Assembly (NCBI GenBank): GCA_050123275.1
Contig: JASFHK010000020.1
Location: forward strand, 1 to 14,765
Direction: 5' to 3'
Source: E44-bin88 sp050123275
GTDB taxonomy: Bacteria; Chloroflexota; Dehalococcoidia; Dehalococcoidales; BS750m-G39
DNA: 14,765 bases
The notes under the pieces were generated by a model. That model was not told the origin of the DNA and searched no databases. It saw only the letters and a program-made list of their open reading frames with translations. The position numbers and the translations under genes were made by a program. This document shows positions 6,694-14,003 of this stretch, in pieces; the first letter of the stretch is position 1; each line of letters begins with the position of its first letter.

Positions 6694-6726
6694 AAGCCTC
6701 CGGAACGATTTCCGGGGGCTTTTTTA
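6694..6726 (+). terminator. Strong intrinsic terminator
   Basis: AAAGCCTCCGGAA pairs with TTCCGGGGGCTTT (13 bp with one T-G wobble) around the loop CGAT, followed by a T-run. It directly follows the tmRNA-like 3' end and separates the accessory island from the plus-strand operon. Confidence 0.8.
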
Positions 6727-6782
6727 TGACTGCAAACCTTTTCTCCGCAACACTTGGATTATTACGAAACATAAAGAAATTA

Positions 6783-6810
6783 TTGTTGCATTATAATTAA
6801 AATCTATAGT
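6783..6810 (+). promoter_or_regulatory. Promoter region of operon copy 1
   Basis: TTGTTG (6783-6788), 16 bp, TATAGT (6805-6810). Hexamers and spacing are conserved in copy 2 (11730-11757), although the sequence between them has drifted. A TATAAT (6792-6797), also present in both copies, is an alternative -10 but has no good -35. Confidence 0.45.
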
Positions 6811-6837
6811 AATATATGGGCTAATTGCCAAAGGCCG

Positions 6838-7629
6838 ATGAAAACGAAGTCTCTGACAATAGCCCTGTCGGTGGCCTGGCGCCGCTACCCGGAGCGTTTC
6901 GAGCAGCTGACCGGCAACGGTTTCGCCGCCGAATACTCGCCTAACCCCGATGACTGGCGGATGTTGCCCACCCAGCTGGAGACGCTGGTGGTAAACAATG
7001 TGCCCGTACGCCACCACGCCTTTTTCCCCGAGCATGAATTCGGCCACGCCGATGCCGATATCGCCGAGCTGGCTCTCGGGTTGCATTTTGCCGCCCTGGA
7101 GGCGATGTGGGGCTGGGGAGAGCCGGTGGTTACCGTGCATATCGGGCTCGATGTGAGCAACAGCTCCGAGTGGCAGATAGACCATGACCGCGCCGCCCGG
7201 AATCTCAAGAGGCTGGTAGAGTTCGCCCGCCGCCGGGGCATCACTGTTTGCCTGGAGAACCTGCGCCGCGGCCCGACCAGTAATCCGGAGACGGTGCTCG
7301 ACTGGGCGAGCCGGGCTGGGGCCATGATAACCCTCGACATCGGGCATGCCGTCTCCTGCCAGCGGGTGCAGGACGGCGAGCTGGCGGTTACCGATATCGT
7401 AGACATGTTCGCCGACCGTCTCCATGAAGTGCACATGTACGAGAGGGAGACGGACCGTCACTATCCGCCCGCCGATATGAGCGTCTTGGGGCCGATAGTC
7501 GATCGCTTGCTGGAGACCGATTGTCGTTGGTGGACCATCGAGCTCGATGACCTCGACGAAGCCTTAGCCACGAGGCGATTACTGGAAGATTATCTCAAGG
7601 CAAAGAATGTGCACTTGCCTAGATTTTGA
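6838..7629 (+). CDS. Sugar-phosphate isomerase/epimerase-like TIM-barrel protein (AP_endonuc_2 family)
   Basis: The protein is 263 aa, starting at ATG 6838 with only a weak AAAGG upstream. It has the xylose-isomerase-like barrel with recognisable metal-site strands: CLEN (Glu140), LDIGH (Asp167, His170), HEVHMYE (His196, His199) and TIELD (Glu235). Proteins of this superfamily isomerise or epimerise sugars, inosose or hydroxypyruvate, or cleave AP sites; the substrate cannot be assigned. It is first in an operon with an ABC importer, 110 bases before the binding protein. A truncated second copy (11771-12031) is also first in its unit, so the link predates the duplication. Relative to that copy the start region differs by two single-base indels that shift the N-terminal codons, so the start is less certain than the fold. 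Confidence 0.78.
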   Translation: MKTKSLTIALSVAWRRYPERFEQLTGNGFAAEYSPNPDDWRMLPTQLETLVVNNVPVRHHAFFPEHEFGHADADIAELALGLHFAALEAMWGWGEPVVTVHIGLDVSNSSEWQIDHDRAARNLKRLVEFARRRGITVCLENLRRGPTSNPETVLDWASRAGAMITLDIGHAVSCQRVQDGELAVTDIVDMFADRLHEVHMYERETDRHYPPADMSVLGPIVDRLLETDCRWWTIELDDLDEALATRRLLEDYLKAKNVHLPRF

Positions 7630-7642
7630 AATCAAGACTCCC

Positions 7643-7668
7643 GGAAGGAGGTGCCGGTAATGCGGTAA
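7643..7668 (+). other. Conserved strong ribosome site followed by a two-codon reading frame
   Basis: GGAAGGAGGTG (7643-7653), then six bases and ATG CGG TAA. Copy 2 keeps the identical ribosome site and spacing (12003-12022) followed by ATG AAT GGC TGA. It may be the relic of a lost gene or a minimal regulatory open frame. Confidence 0.45.
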
Positions 7669-7739
7669 TGAATGAATGAAGGAACCCTGGGATATATTAG
7701 AATTTGCCCAATGCATATCTTATTAAAAAGGAGCAAGTT

Positions 7740-8837
7740 GTGAAATTACTAAAAAGGCCGTTATCTTTATTTTTGGTTTTAGTCATGACCCTCGGCATTA
7801 TCGCTTTCGCCGGCTGCGGCGGCGATACTCCCGCAGAACCCACTACTCCTGAAGAACCCTCTACCCCCACCGAACCCACTACTCCCGACGAGACCATTCA
7901 GCCCGACGATGAGTTGGTACTCAACCTCTACCTAGCCTATGATAATCCCGACCTTATTTTCGAGGCTTTCGAAGCCGACACCGGTATTAAAGTCCAGTAC
8001 ATTACACTCTCCTCGGGAGAGGTGCTCACCCGAATGAGAGCGGAACAGGACAACCCGCAGGCGGACGTGTGGTTCGGCGGTGGCTCCGATTCTTTTATCC
8101 AGGCGACTGACGAAGGGCTGCTCCAGCCTTACATCGCGCCTAATGCCAGCCGGGTGCCGGATGCCTACAAAGACGCCGACGGATACTGGACCGGCATGTC
8201 CCTGTCCATGGCGGCGGTGCTGGTGAACAACACGCGCCTGGAGAACCTGGGTTTGCCCATGCCGGAATCATGGGAAGACCTGACCGACCCGGTTTACTCC
8301 GGTGAGCTGCTGGCTTCCAACCCTAACATCTCCGGTACGGCTTACACCCAGGTGTCGGCCATGCTCCAGATGAAGGGTGAGGAGGCAGGCTGGGCCTTCC
8401 TGGACGAGCTTTACGCCAACATACCCTACCTGGAGCAGCGCGGCGGTGGGCCCCGCACCAAGGCTCTGGATGGCGAATACGCCGTGGGTATTTGCCCCGA
8501 GCCGCAACAGGCTATTATCACCAATCCCGAAGTCGACCTCACCGCGGTGTTCCCCTCGGACGGGGTGCCGGCCTGGCCGACGCCTATCGCTATCATCGAG
8601 GGCGCTCCTCACTCTAACAACGCCAAGATACTCGTTGACTGGGTCCTTTCCGACGCCGGACAGCGGGTACTGATGCAGGCTGTGCCCCGCGTGCCCTGCA
8701 CCGACGTTACCACTATCGAGGGCGTGCCCCAGTTAAGTGACCTCAACATGATAGCTTACGACTTCATTACCTGGGGCGCCGAGCGCGAGCGCGTTTTGGA
8801 AGAGTTTAACTCGCGTTACGCCGACCTGATGGACTAA
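7740..8837 (+). CDS. FbpA-type ABC substrate-binding lipoprotein, copy 1
   Basis: The protein is 365 aa from GTG 7740, six bases after AAAAGGAG; an upstream in-frame TTG at 7704 lacks a ribosome site, and the paralogue starts at the matching codon. Signal peptide 1-25, lipobox FAGC (Cys26), then a Pro/Thr/Glu-rich linker (about 30-52). The mature part is a two-lobed type II binding protein of the iron(III)/2-aminoethylphosphonate/polyamine group: QADVWFGGGSDSF (107-119), DGYWTGMSLSMAAVLVNN (147-164), PESWEDLTDP (175-184). It would capture the ligand at the cell surface for the permease and ATPase that follow. Fe3+ is my best guess from family resemblance and the iron locus nearby, but phosphonate, thiamine or polyamine binders look similar. 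Confidence 0.88.
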   Translation: MKLLKRPLSLFLVLVMTLGIIAFAGCGGDTPAEPTTPEEPSTPTEPTTPDETIQPDDELVLNLYLAYDNPDLIFEAFEADTGIKVQYITLSSGEVLTRMRAEQDNPQADVWFGGGSDSFIQATDEGLLQPYIAPNASRVPDAYKDADGYWTGMSLSMAAVLVNNTRLENLGLPMPESWEDLTDPVYSGELLASNPNISGTAYTQVSAMLQMKGEEAGWAFLDELYANIPYLEQRGGGPRTKALDGEYAVGICPEPQQAIITNPEVDLTAVFPSDGVPAWPTPIAIIEGAPHSNNAKILVDWVLSDAGQRVLMQAVPRVPCTDVTTIEGVPQLSDLNMIAYDFITWGAERERVLEEFNSRYADLMD

Positions 8838-8869
8838 ACGAAAAGAGTACTAGTATGAAATATACCGGG

Positions 8870-8885
8870 CCCGCCATGAGATGGG
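8870..8885 (+). promoter_or_regulatory. Intercistronic hairpin overlapping the permease ribosome site
   Basis: CCCGCC-ATGA-GATGGG is a short stem with one wobble and one mismatch whose right arm enters the GGGAGG ribosome site. In copy 2 the same place is a perfect 6-bp stem with a GTGA loop (13219-13234). It could lower permease translation relative to the binding protein. Confidence 0.4.
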
Positions 8886-8898
8886 AGGAAGCCGTACC

Positions 8899-10548
8899 GT
8901 GAAGTGGCAACGTTACGTCCTGCCCACGATAATCATGGTGGGCCTGGTTATCTTCGTCGTCTACCCCATTCTTAGCGTGTTGATAGAGAGCTTCCAGTGG
9001 GGCGACCAGGTCGGTTTGAGCAACTTCGCCGACCTTTTTACAACCGCGAAACACGCCGGCACGATATGGAACAGTCTCTGGATGGCCATGGCCGCGGCCC
9101 TGATAGCCACTTTTCTGGGTTTGGTGCTGGCCATCATCGTTTTCCGGACTTCGCTGCCGCTACGCAAGTTATTCGGCGTGTCGGCGGTGCTGCCCATCAT
9201 CATTCCGGGTTTTATCCTGGCCATCGGCTACATCTATCTTTTCGGGCGCAGCGGCCTGGTGACCTACGAATGGTTGAATCTAACCTGGGACGTTTACAGC
9301 TGGAAAAGCGTGCTCGTCATCCAGGTGCTGGATTTTACCACCATGGCCTTCATGGTGATTTCCGCCGTCATGATGGGGGTGAACAGCCAGCTCGAGGACG
9401 CGGCCCGCAGCATGGGCGCCAGCGAGTGGAAGGTGCTGACCACGGTTACCTTGCCCCTGATATGGCCGGGCATCATCAGCGCCGGTTTGCTCGTTTTTCT
9501 GGGGTCTATGGCCGATTTCAGCACCCCGCTGGTGGTGGGCGGCAAATTCAGCAACCTGGCGTCGGCATCTTACGCGCAGATGATGGGCGCTTATAACCCC
9601 GGCCTGTCGTCCGCCATGAATATCATATTGCTGCTTATTTGTCTGGTGGTCTTCTGGCTATATTCGCGCACTCAGTCTAAAGACGCCGGCATTCGCATGC
9701 AGCTCTCGCGGGCCAAGCAGAAGAAGCTGGCGTTGCACCCGGCGGTTAACGCCGTCCTCTGGGGAATATGCTTCATCTTCTCCATCGGGGTGCTGGCTCT
9801 GCTATCCTCCGTCATCCTGTCGGCGTTTACCAAGCACCTGGGCATTAACTACTCCTTTACTTTGCAGCATTTCGACGCCGTCTGGCAGAACGTCAGCGTT
9901 AGCGCCGTGAGGACCATAATACTGGCCATGGTCACCAGCCTCATCGTCAGTATGGTCGGTATCGTCGTCGCTTATATCGTAACGCGGGTGCGGATACGCG
10001 GGCGGACTACGCTCGACCTGCTGGCCACGCTGACCTTCGCCGTGCCCGGCACCTTCATCGGTATCGGCTACGCCCTGGGCTTCAGCCACCCACCGCTGGT
10101 GTTATCCGGGACGTGGGTCATCATCGCTGCCTGCGTCATCGTCAGAACGCTACCGATAGGGGTGCGTGCCGGCAGCAGTACTCTTATGCAGCAGGACTAC
10201 GCTCTGGAAGAGGCCTCGGCCAGCCTGGGGGCGTCCAAGCTGCGTACCTTTTTCCGGGTAGTGGTGCCGCTAGCCCGCCCGGCGATGATAGTGACCGCGA
10301 TATATACCTTCGTGATGGCGGTACAAACGGTGGGGCCGATTATCTTCCTCATCTCGCCGGACAAAAAGTTGCTTTCCGTAGAGGCCTTTCAGGAGGTCAT
10401 CAGCATGCGCATGGGCCAGGCCGGGGCGGTGGCCGCTATCATGCTGGCCATCGGCGCTGTCGGCGTGCTGGCCATATACTTTATCGGAAGTAGGGAGGAC
10501 ATATTCGGATGGTTGCGCAAGTCCCTGAATACGAAAACACACGTCTAG
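8899..10548 (+). CDS. Fused two-domain ABC permease (FbpB-type)
   Basis: The protein is 549 aa from GTG 8899. GGGAGG lies ten bases upstream, and copy 2 has ATG at exactly this codon while the alternative ATG at 8881 is ACG there. About twelve membrane helices fall in two homologous halves, each with the EAA loop that contacts the ATPase: EDAARSMGASEWKVLTTVTL (166-185) and EEASASLGASKLRTFFRVVV (437-456). This double-length layout (two BPD_transp_1 domains) is that of FbpB/SfuB-type ferric permeases and relatives, so one polypeptide supplies the whole channel. It starts 61 bases after the binding protein and its 3' end overlaps the ATPase start by 40 bases, indicating one transcript with coupled translation. 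Confidence 0.88.
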   Translation: MKWQRYVLPTIIMVGLVIFVVYPILSVLIESFQWGDQVGLSNFADLFTTAKHAGTIWNSLWMAMAAALIATFLGLVLAIIVFRTSLPLRKLFGVSAVLPIIIPGFILAIGYIYLFGRSGLVTYEWLNLTWDVYSWKSVLVIQVLDFTTMAFMVISAVMMGVNSQLEDAARSMGASEWKVLTTVTLPLIWPGIISAGLLVFLGSMADFSTPLVVGGKFSNLASASYAQMMGAYNPGLSSAMNIILLLICLVVFWLYSRTQSKDAGIRMQLSRAKQKKLALHPAVNAVLWGICFIFSIGVLALLSSVILSAFTKHLGINYSFTLQHFDAVWQNVSVSAVRTIILAMVTSLIVSMVGIVVAYIVTRVRIRGRTTLDLLATLTFAVPGTFIGIGYALGFSHPPLVLSGTWVIIAACVIVRTLPIGVRAGSSTLMQQDYALEEASASLGASKLRTFFRVVVPLARPAMIVTAIYTFVMAVQTVGPIIFLISPDKKLLSVEAFQEVISMRMGQAGAVAAIMLAIGAVGVLAIYFIGSREDIFGWLRKSLNTKTHV

Positions 10549-11645
10549 TCGACCTCAAGCTCGAAGGTATTAACAAGCGCTTCGACAGCCAGGAGGTGCT
10601 GCGTGATTTTAGCCTCTCGGTAAATAAGGGGGAGTTGTGCTGTTTGCTGGGGCCTTCGGGTTGCGGTAAGACGACGGCGCTCCGCATCATAGACGGCCTG
10701 ATAGACCCCGACAGCGGCAAGGTCTATCTGGGCGAGACGGATATTACCGAATTGCCGACACAGAAGCGCGACCTGGGCTTTGTTTTTCAGAACTACGCTC
10801 TCTTCCCCCACATGACCATCTTCGAAAATATCGCCTACGGGTTGCGCCAACGCCGCCTGCCTAATGACGAGATTAAGCGAAAAGTGGCCGTCGCACTGAA
10901 AATGGTGCGCCTGGCGGGTTACGAGAAGCGACGCGTTCACGAGGTATCCGGAGGGGAACAACAGCGTATCGCACTGGCCCGCTCGCTGGTCATCGAGCCG
11001 CCGCTGCTACTGCTGGACGAGCCGCTATCCAATTTGGACGCCCGGCTCCGCGTCGAAATGCGCCGCGAAATCAAGCGGATTCAACGGGAACTGAACATCA
11101 CCACTATCTACGTAACTCACGACCAGGAAGAGGCTATGAGCATAGCCGACCGTATCGTTATCATTAATAAAGGGGTTATCGAGCAGGCGGCCAGCCCCTG
11201 GGAGATATACTCGAAACCCGCCAACCTGTTCGTGGCCGGTTTTATCGGTAACCCGCCCATGAACTTCCTCAATGTCAGGGTAGCCGGAAGCGGCGCTGAC
11301 CTTCGCCTCGAAGGTGACGCTTTTAGGCTGCCGCTTCCACAGGATATGAAGGAGGCGCTGGCGGCCCATATCGGTAAAGAGCTGACCATGGGCATCCGTC
11401 CCGAGGACGTGCGTACCCGGAACCATAACCGGGCCGAAGCTCCGGCGTGGTACATTCAGGCTAAGTTAGAATCCGAAGAGCTGGTCGGTAACGAGACCAT
11501 TTTGCACTTCCGCGTCGGCGATAAAACGGTTTTCGGCCGTACTTCTTCCCGGGCTGTTGCTGGTTTAACCGAGGAGGTTGCCCTGACCTTCGACGCCGAT
11601 AGGCTCCATCTCTTCGACCTCGAAACCGGTTGGGCGATAGCCTAA
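10509..11645 (+). CDS. ABC importer ATPase (FbpC/PotA/MalK type)
   Basis: The protein is 378 aa from ATG 10509, preceded by GGGAGGA inside the permease gene. Intact nucleotide-binding domain: Walker A GPSGCGKTT (48-56), Q-loop Gln94, signature VSGGEQQR (146-153), Walker B LLLLDE (166-171) with D-loop SNLD, switch His204. The C-terminal part (about 250-378) has the TOBE-like regulatory fold of PotA/FbpC/MalK proteins, including GIRPEDV (295-301). It energises the double permease encoded just before it. Its last 16 or so codons reappear, in frame, at the end of the 57-codon chimera at 13248-13421, showing that copy 2 once had this gene too. Confidence 0.9.
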   Translation: MVAQVPEYENTRLVDLKLEGINKRFDSQEVLRDFSLSVNKGELCCLLGPSGCGKTTALRIIDGLIDPDSGKVYLGETDITELPTQKRDLGFVFQNYALFPHMTIFENIAYGLRQRRLPNDEIKRKVAVALKMVRLAGYEKRRVHEVSGGEQQRIALARSLVIEPPLLLLDEPLSNLDARLRVEMRREIKRIQRELNITTIYVTHDQEEAMSIADRIVIINKGVIEQAASPWEIYSKPANLFVAGFIGNPPMNFLNVRVAGSGADLRLEGDAFRLPLPQDMKEALAAHIGKELTMGIRPEDVRTRNHNRAEAPAWYIQAKLESEELVGNETILHFRVGDKTVFGRTSSRAVAGLTEEVALTFDADRLHLFDLETGWAIA

Positions 11646-11661
11646 ACGGTTTGCTTTACTG

Positions 11662-11679
11662 AAGGCCGGGGGCTTTTTG
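11662..11679 (+). terminator. Intrinsic terminator after operon copy 1
   Basis: AAGGCC and GGCTTT pair (one G-T wobble) around GGG, followed by T's, 17 bases after the ATPase stop. The stem is short, so it may be leaky. Confidence 0.5.
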
Positions 11680-11729
11680 TGTCCGCCCCCCCCAAACTAG
11701 CCGGGTTATTCAGTAGTATAAAAATATTT

Positions 11730-11757
11730 TTGTTGCAATATAATAATTAGTTATAGT
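11730..11757 (+). promoter_or_regulatory. Promoter region of operon copy 2
   Basis: TTGTTG (11730-11735), 16 bp, TATAGT (11752-11757), matching the copy 1 arrangement. It implies that the surviving second binding protein has its own promoter. Confidence 0.45.
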
Positions 11758-11770
11758 AATATAGGGGCTA

Positions 11771-12031
11771 ATGTCAAAGGCCGATGCGAAAAAGTCTCTG
11801 ACGTTGGCCCTGTCGGCGCCCTGGCACCGTTATCCGCGGCGTTTCGAGCGGCTGGTGGGGCACGGTTTCGCCGCCGGATACTCGCCTTGCCCCGACCGGT
11901 TAGAGCTCCTGCCCGCCCATCTGAAGATATTCTTCGACCACGATGTGCCCGTATGTCACCACGCCTTTTTCCCCGAATATGAATTCGGCCCCGAAGACTC
12001 TCGGAAGGAGGTGTCGGCAATGAATGGCTGA
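11771..12031 (+). pseudogene. Truncated copy of the sugar-phosphate isomerase-like gene
   Basis: The frame of 86 codons from ATG 11771 follows copy 1 closely through HHAFFPEYEF, then jumps at about 12000 into sequence matching the region after the copy 1 stop (7630 onwards), ending EDSRKEVSAMNG. An internal deletion of roughly 600 bases removed all the catalytic strands of the barrel (those with Glu140, Asp167 and Glu235 in copy 1). The remainder cannot be an enzyme. It may persist only as leader sequence for the binding protein. Confidence 0.8.
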
Positions 12032-12088
12032 AGAAGCTCTGAAACATACTGGAATGCGTCCAAATATCTTCTTAAAATGGAGGCAATT

Positions 12089-13186
12089 TTGAAACTATTA
12101 AAAAAGCCGTTATCGTTATTCCTGGTTCTGGTCATGGCCTTTAGCATTGTTGCTTTCGCTGGCTGTGGCGGTGATACCCCCGCAGAACCCACCACTCCCG
12201 AAGAACCGATTACCCCCGAGGAACCTACCACGCCCGACGAGACCATCCAGCCCGACGACGAGATGGTGCTCAACGTCTACCATGCCTACACTAATCCCGA
12301 CCTTATTTTCGAGGCTTTCGAAGAGGCGACTGGTATCAACGTCCAATACATGGGGCTTTCCTCTGGGGAGGTGATTACCCGTTTGAGGGCGGAAAAAGAT
12401 AACCCGCAGGCGGACGTTTGGTTCGCCGGCGGCTCCGATTCCTTCATCCAGGCAATGGATGAGGGACTCCTCCAGCCTTACATCGCGCCCAACGCCAGCC
12501 GGGTGCCTGATGCCTACAAGGACGCCGATGGATACTGGACCGGCATGTCCCTTTCCATGGCGGCGGTGCTGGTGAACAACACGCGATTGCAGAACCTGGG
12601 TTTGCCCATGCCGGAATCATGGGAAGACCTGACCGACCCGGTTTACTCCGGCGAGTTGTTGGCTTCCGACCCTAACATCTCCGGCACGGCTTACACCCAG
12701 GTGTCGGCTATACTCCAGATGAAGGGTGAGGAGGCGGGCTGGGTCTTCCTGGACGAGCTTTATGCCAACATACCCTATCTGGAGCAGCGTGGCAGGGGGC
12801 CCCGCATCAAGGCTCTGGATGGTGAATACGCCGTGGGTATCTGCCCCGAGCCGCAGCAGGCTATTATCAGCAATCCCGAAGTCGACCTCACCGCCGTTTT
12901 CCCCTCGGACGGGGTGCCGGCCTGGCCGAACCCTGTCGCCATCATCGAGGGGGCCGCTCATCCCAACAACGCCAAGATACTGATTGACTGGATTCTATCC
13001 GACGAAGGGCAGCAGATACTGATGCAAGCCTTGCCCTGCGTGCCCTGCACCGATGTGCCCACCATCGAGGGCGTGCCCCAGTTAAGTGACCTCAACATGA
13101 TTGCCTATGACTTCATCACCTGGGGCGCCGAGCGCGAGCGCGTCCTGGCCGAGTTCAACTCGCGTTACGCCGACCTGATGGACTAA
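12089..13186 (+). CDS. FbpA-type ABC substrate-binding lipoprotein, copy 2
   Basis: The protein is 365 aa from TTG 12089, five bases after GGAGG. The in-frame ATG at 12077 overlaps that ribosome site and has none of its own; copy 1 starts at the equivalent codon and gives the same length. Signal peptide with lipobox FAGC (Cys26) and the same Pro/Thr/Glu linker. By hand count it differs from copy 1 at about 40 of 365 residues, many conservative, and the frame is intact. Differences cluster in the signal peptide and in patches such as NVYHAYTNP and ITRLRAEKD. Its own permease and ATPase are gone, so it must use the copy 1 transporter or none. It may have a shifted ligand preference. Confidence 0.86.
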   Translation: MKLLKKPLSLFLVLVMAFSIVAFAGCGGDTPAEPTTPEEPITPEEPTTPDETIQPDDEMVLNVYHAYTNPDLIFEAFEEATGINVQYMGLSSGEVITRLRAEKDNPQADVWFAGGSDSFIQAMDEGLLQPYIAPNASRVPDAYKDADGYWTGMSLSMAAVLVNNTRLQNLGLPMPESWEDLTDPVYSGELLASDPNISGTAYTQVSAILQMKGEEAGWVFLDELYANIPYLEQRGRGPRIKALDGEYAVGICPEPQQAIISNPEVDLTAVFPSDGVPAWPNPVAIIEGAAHPNNAKILIDWILSDEGQQILMQALPCVPCTDVPTIEGVPQLSDLNMIAYDFITWGAERERVLAEFNSRYADLMD

Positions 13187-13218
13187 ACGAAAAGAGTATT
13201 AGCCTGAAACGTACCGGG

Positions 13219-13234
13219 CCCGTCGTGAGACGGG
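13219..13234 (+). promoter_or_regulatory. Intercistronic GNRA-capped hairpin, copy 2
   Basis: CCCGTC-GTGA-GACGGG, a perfect 6-bp stem with a GNRA loop whose right arm overlaps the GGGAGG ribosome site of the chimera. It corresponds to 8870-8885 in copy 1. Confidence 0.45.
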
Positions 13235-13247
13235 AGGCAACTGTACC

Positions 13248-13421
13248 ATGAAGTGGCAACGTTATATCCTGCCCACGATAATCATGGCGGGCCTGGCCAT
13301 TTTCGTTTTCCTGGCTTCGTTTCCGTATGGTGCCGCCGCCATGATGGGGGTGAACAGCCAGATCGAGGACGCCGACAGGCTCCATCTCTTCGATATCGAG
13401 ACCGGCCTGGCTGTAACTTGA
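13248..13421 (+). pseudogene. 57-codon in-frame chimera: remains of permease plus ATPase, copy 2
   Basis: ATG 13248 follows GGGAGG at the same place as the copy 1 permease. The frame is a patchwork of four copy 1 segments: permease residues 1-20 (MKWQRYILPTIIMAGLAIFV), a weak match to permease residues 80-88, permease 156-168 (MMGVNSQIEDA), and the end of the ATPase (DADRLHLFDIETG) with its stop. All junctions keep frame. The C-D junction falls on a shared GACGC. The product would be one membrane helix with a short soluble tail. It is most likely a relic, but ribosome site and frame are intact, so a small protein could be made. Confidence 0.82.
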
Positions 13422-13444
13422 GCGTTTACCCCGCGACTTGAGGG

Positions 13445-13473
13445 TTGACAGGCGGCACTTCGAGTGCTATCTA
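13445..13473 (+). promoter_or_regulatory. Promoter of the 170-aa membrane-anchored protein
   Basis: TTGACA (13445-13450), 17 bp, TATCTA (13468-13473), with TG in the extended -10 position. The sequence TTGACAGGCGGCA and the TGCTAT spacing are shared with the promoter at 14616. Confidence 0.6.
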
Positions 13474-13490
13474 TGGGGCGGGTGGGTGAG

Positions 13491-14003
13491 ATGGATATAA
13501 AGCGCTTTGTGCCTCTGGGGATAGCCGTTTTAATCATGGCGGTGGCTGTCGCGGCGGTGGCGGTGGGCGATGATTCCGAGCTCATGCCGGAGCTGGTTGC
13601 GGAAACCCCGTCCCCTGAAGGGTTTGAGAACCCGAGGTGGTTTTCGGACAGTATGCGCTGGTTGACGGCTGCCGAGAAGGCGAAAGCAATCGAGATAGCG
13701 CTCGATACCCCGGAAGCATTGTGGCAACTGGAAAGCGAGAGCGTTTACAGCACGAAACTGGAATGGCTGGCCAGGGCCTCCTTGGGCCTTCCAGCCTGGT
13801 GGGTTTTGGAATATGAAACGGTGGAAACCGGTATTCCGGCCTATGTCCCGCAATCTGTAGTCGTTTACCCCTGCGTTTTTCTCTATTTCGGAGACCCGCA
13901 ACACTGGATTATCATGGTGGCGGTTGACCTTGAGGCTGAAGATGTGGTGCTAATCGACGAGTACCCCGCCCGGGGTGAATTCGATTTTCCCCCGGATGGG
14001 TAG
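13491..14003 (+). CDS. Hypothetical membrane-anchored extracytoplasmic protein
   Basis: The protein is 170 aa. I chose ATG 13491; the longer frame from 13464 would begin inside the promoter. Only a weak GGGTGGGTGAG precedes it. Residues 6-25 are a strongly hydrophobic signal anchor (VPLGIAVLIMAVAVAAVAVG) with no lipobox cysteine. The rest is acidic and aromatic (WLTAAEKAKAIEIALDTPEA at 57-76, then a strand-rich part with PAWWVLEYE and HWIIMVAVDLEAEDVVLIDE). I do not recognise a family. The helical AEKAKAIEIAL segment resembles PepSY-like secreted proteins only vaguely. It has its own promoter right after the eroded copy 2 and is probably not part of the transporter unit. Confidence 0.7.
   Translation: MDIKRFVPLGIAVLIMAVAVAAVAVGDDSELMPELVAETPSPEGFENPRWFSDSMRWLTAAEKAKAIEIALDTPEALWQLESESVYSTKLEWLARASLGLPAWWVLEYETVETGIPAYVPQSVVVYPCVFLYFGDPQHWIIMVAVDLEAEDVVLIDEYPARGEFDFPPDG

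Noticed and set aside
6724..7461. 245-codon minus-strand frame
   Set aside because: It is antisense to the isomerase, whose catalytic motifs are clear, and includes the terminator region.
7672..7743. 23-codon frame ending in a GTGA overlap with the binding-protein start
   Set aside because: Its ATG is 18 bases from the ribosome site, and the equivalent frame in copy 2 stops after three codons, so it is probably chance.
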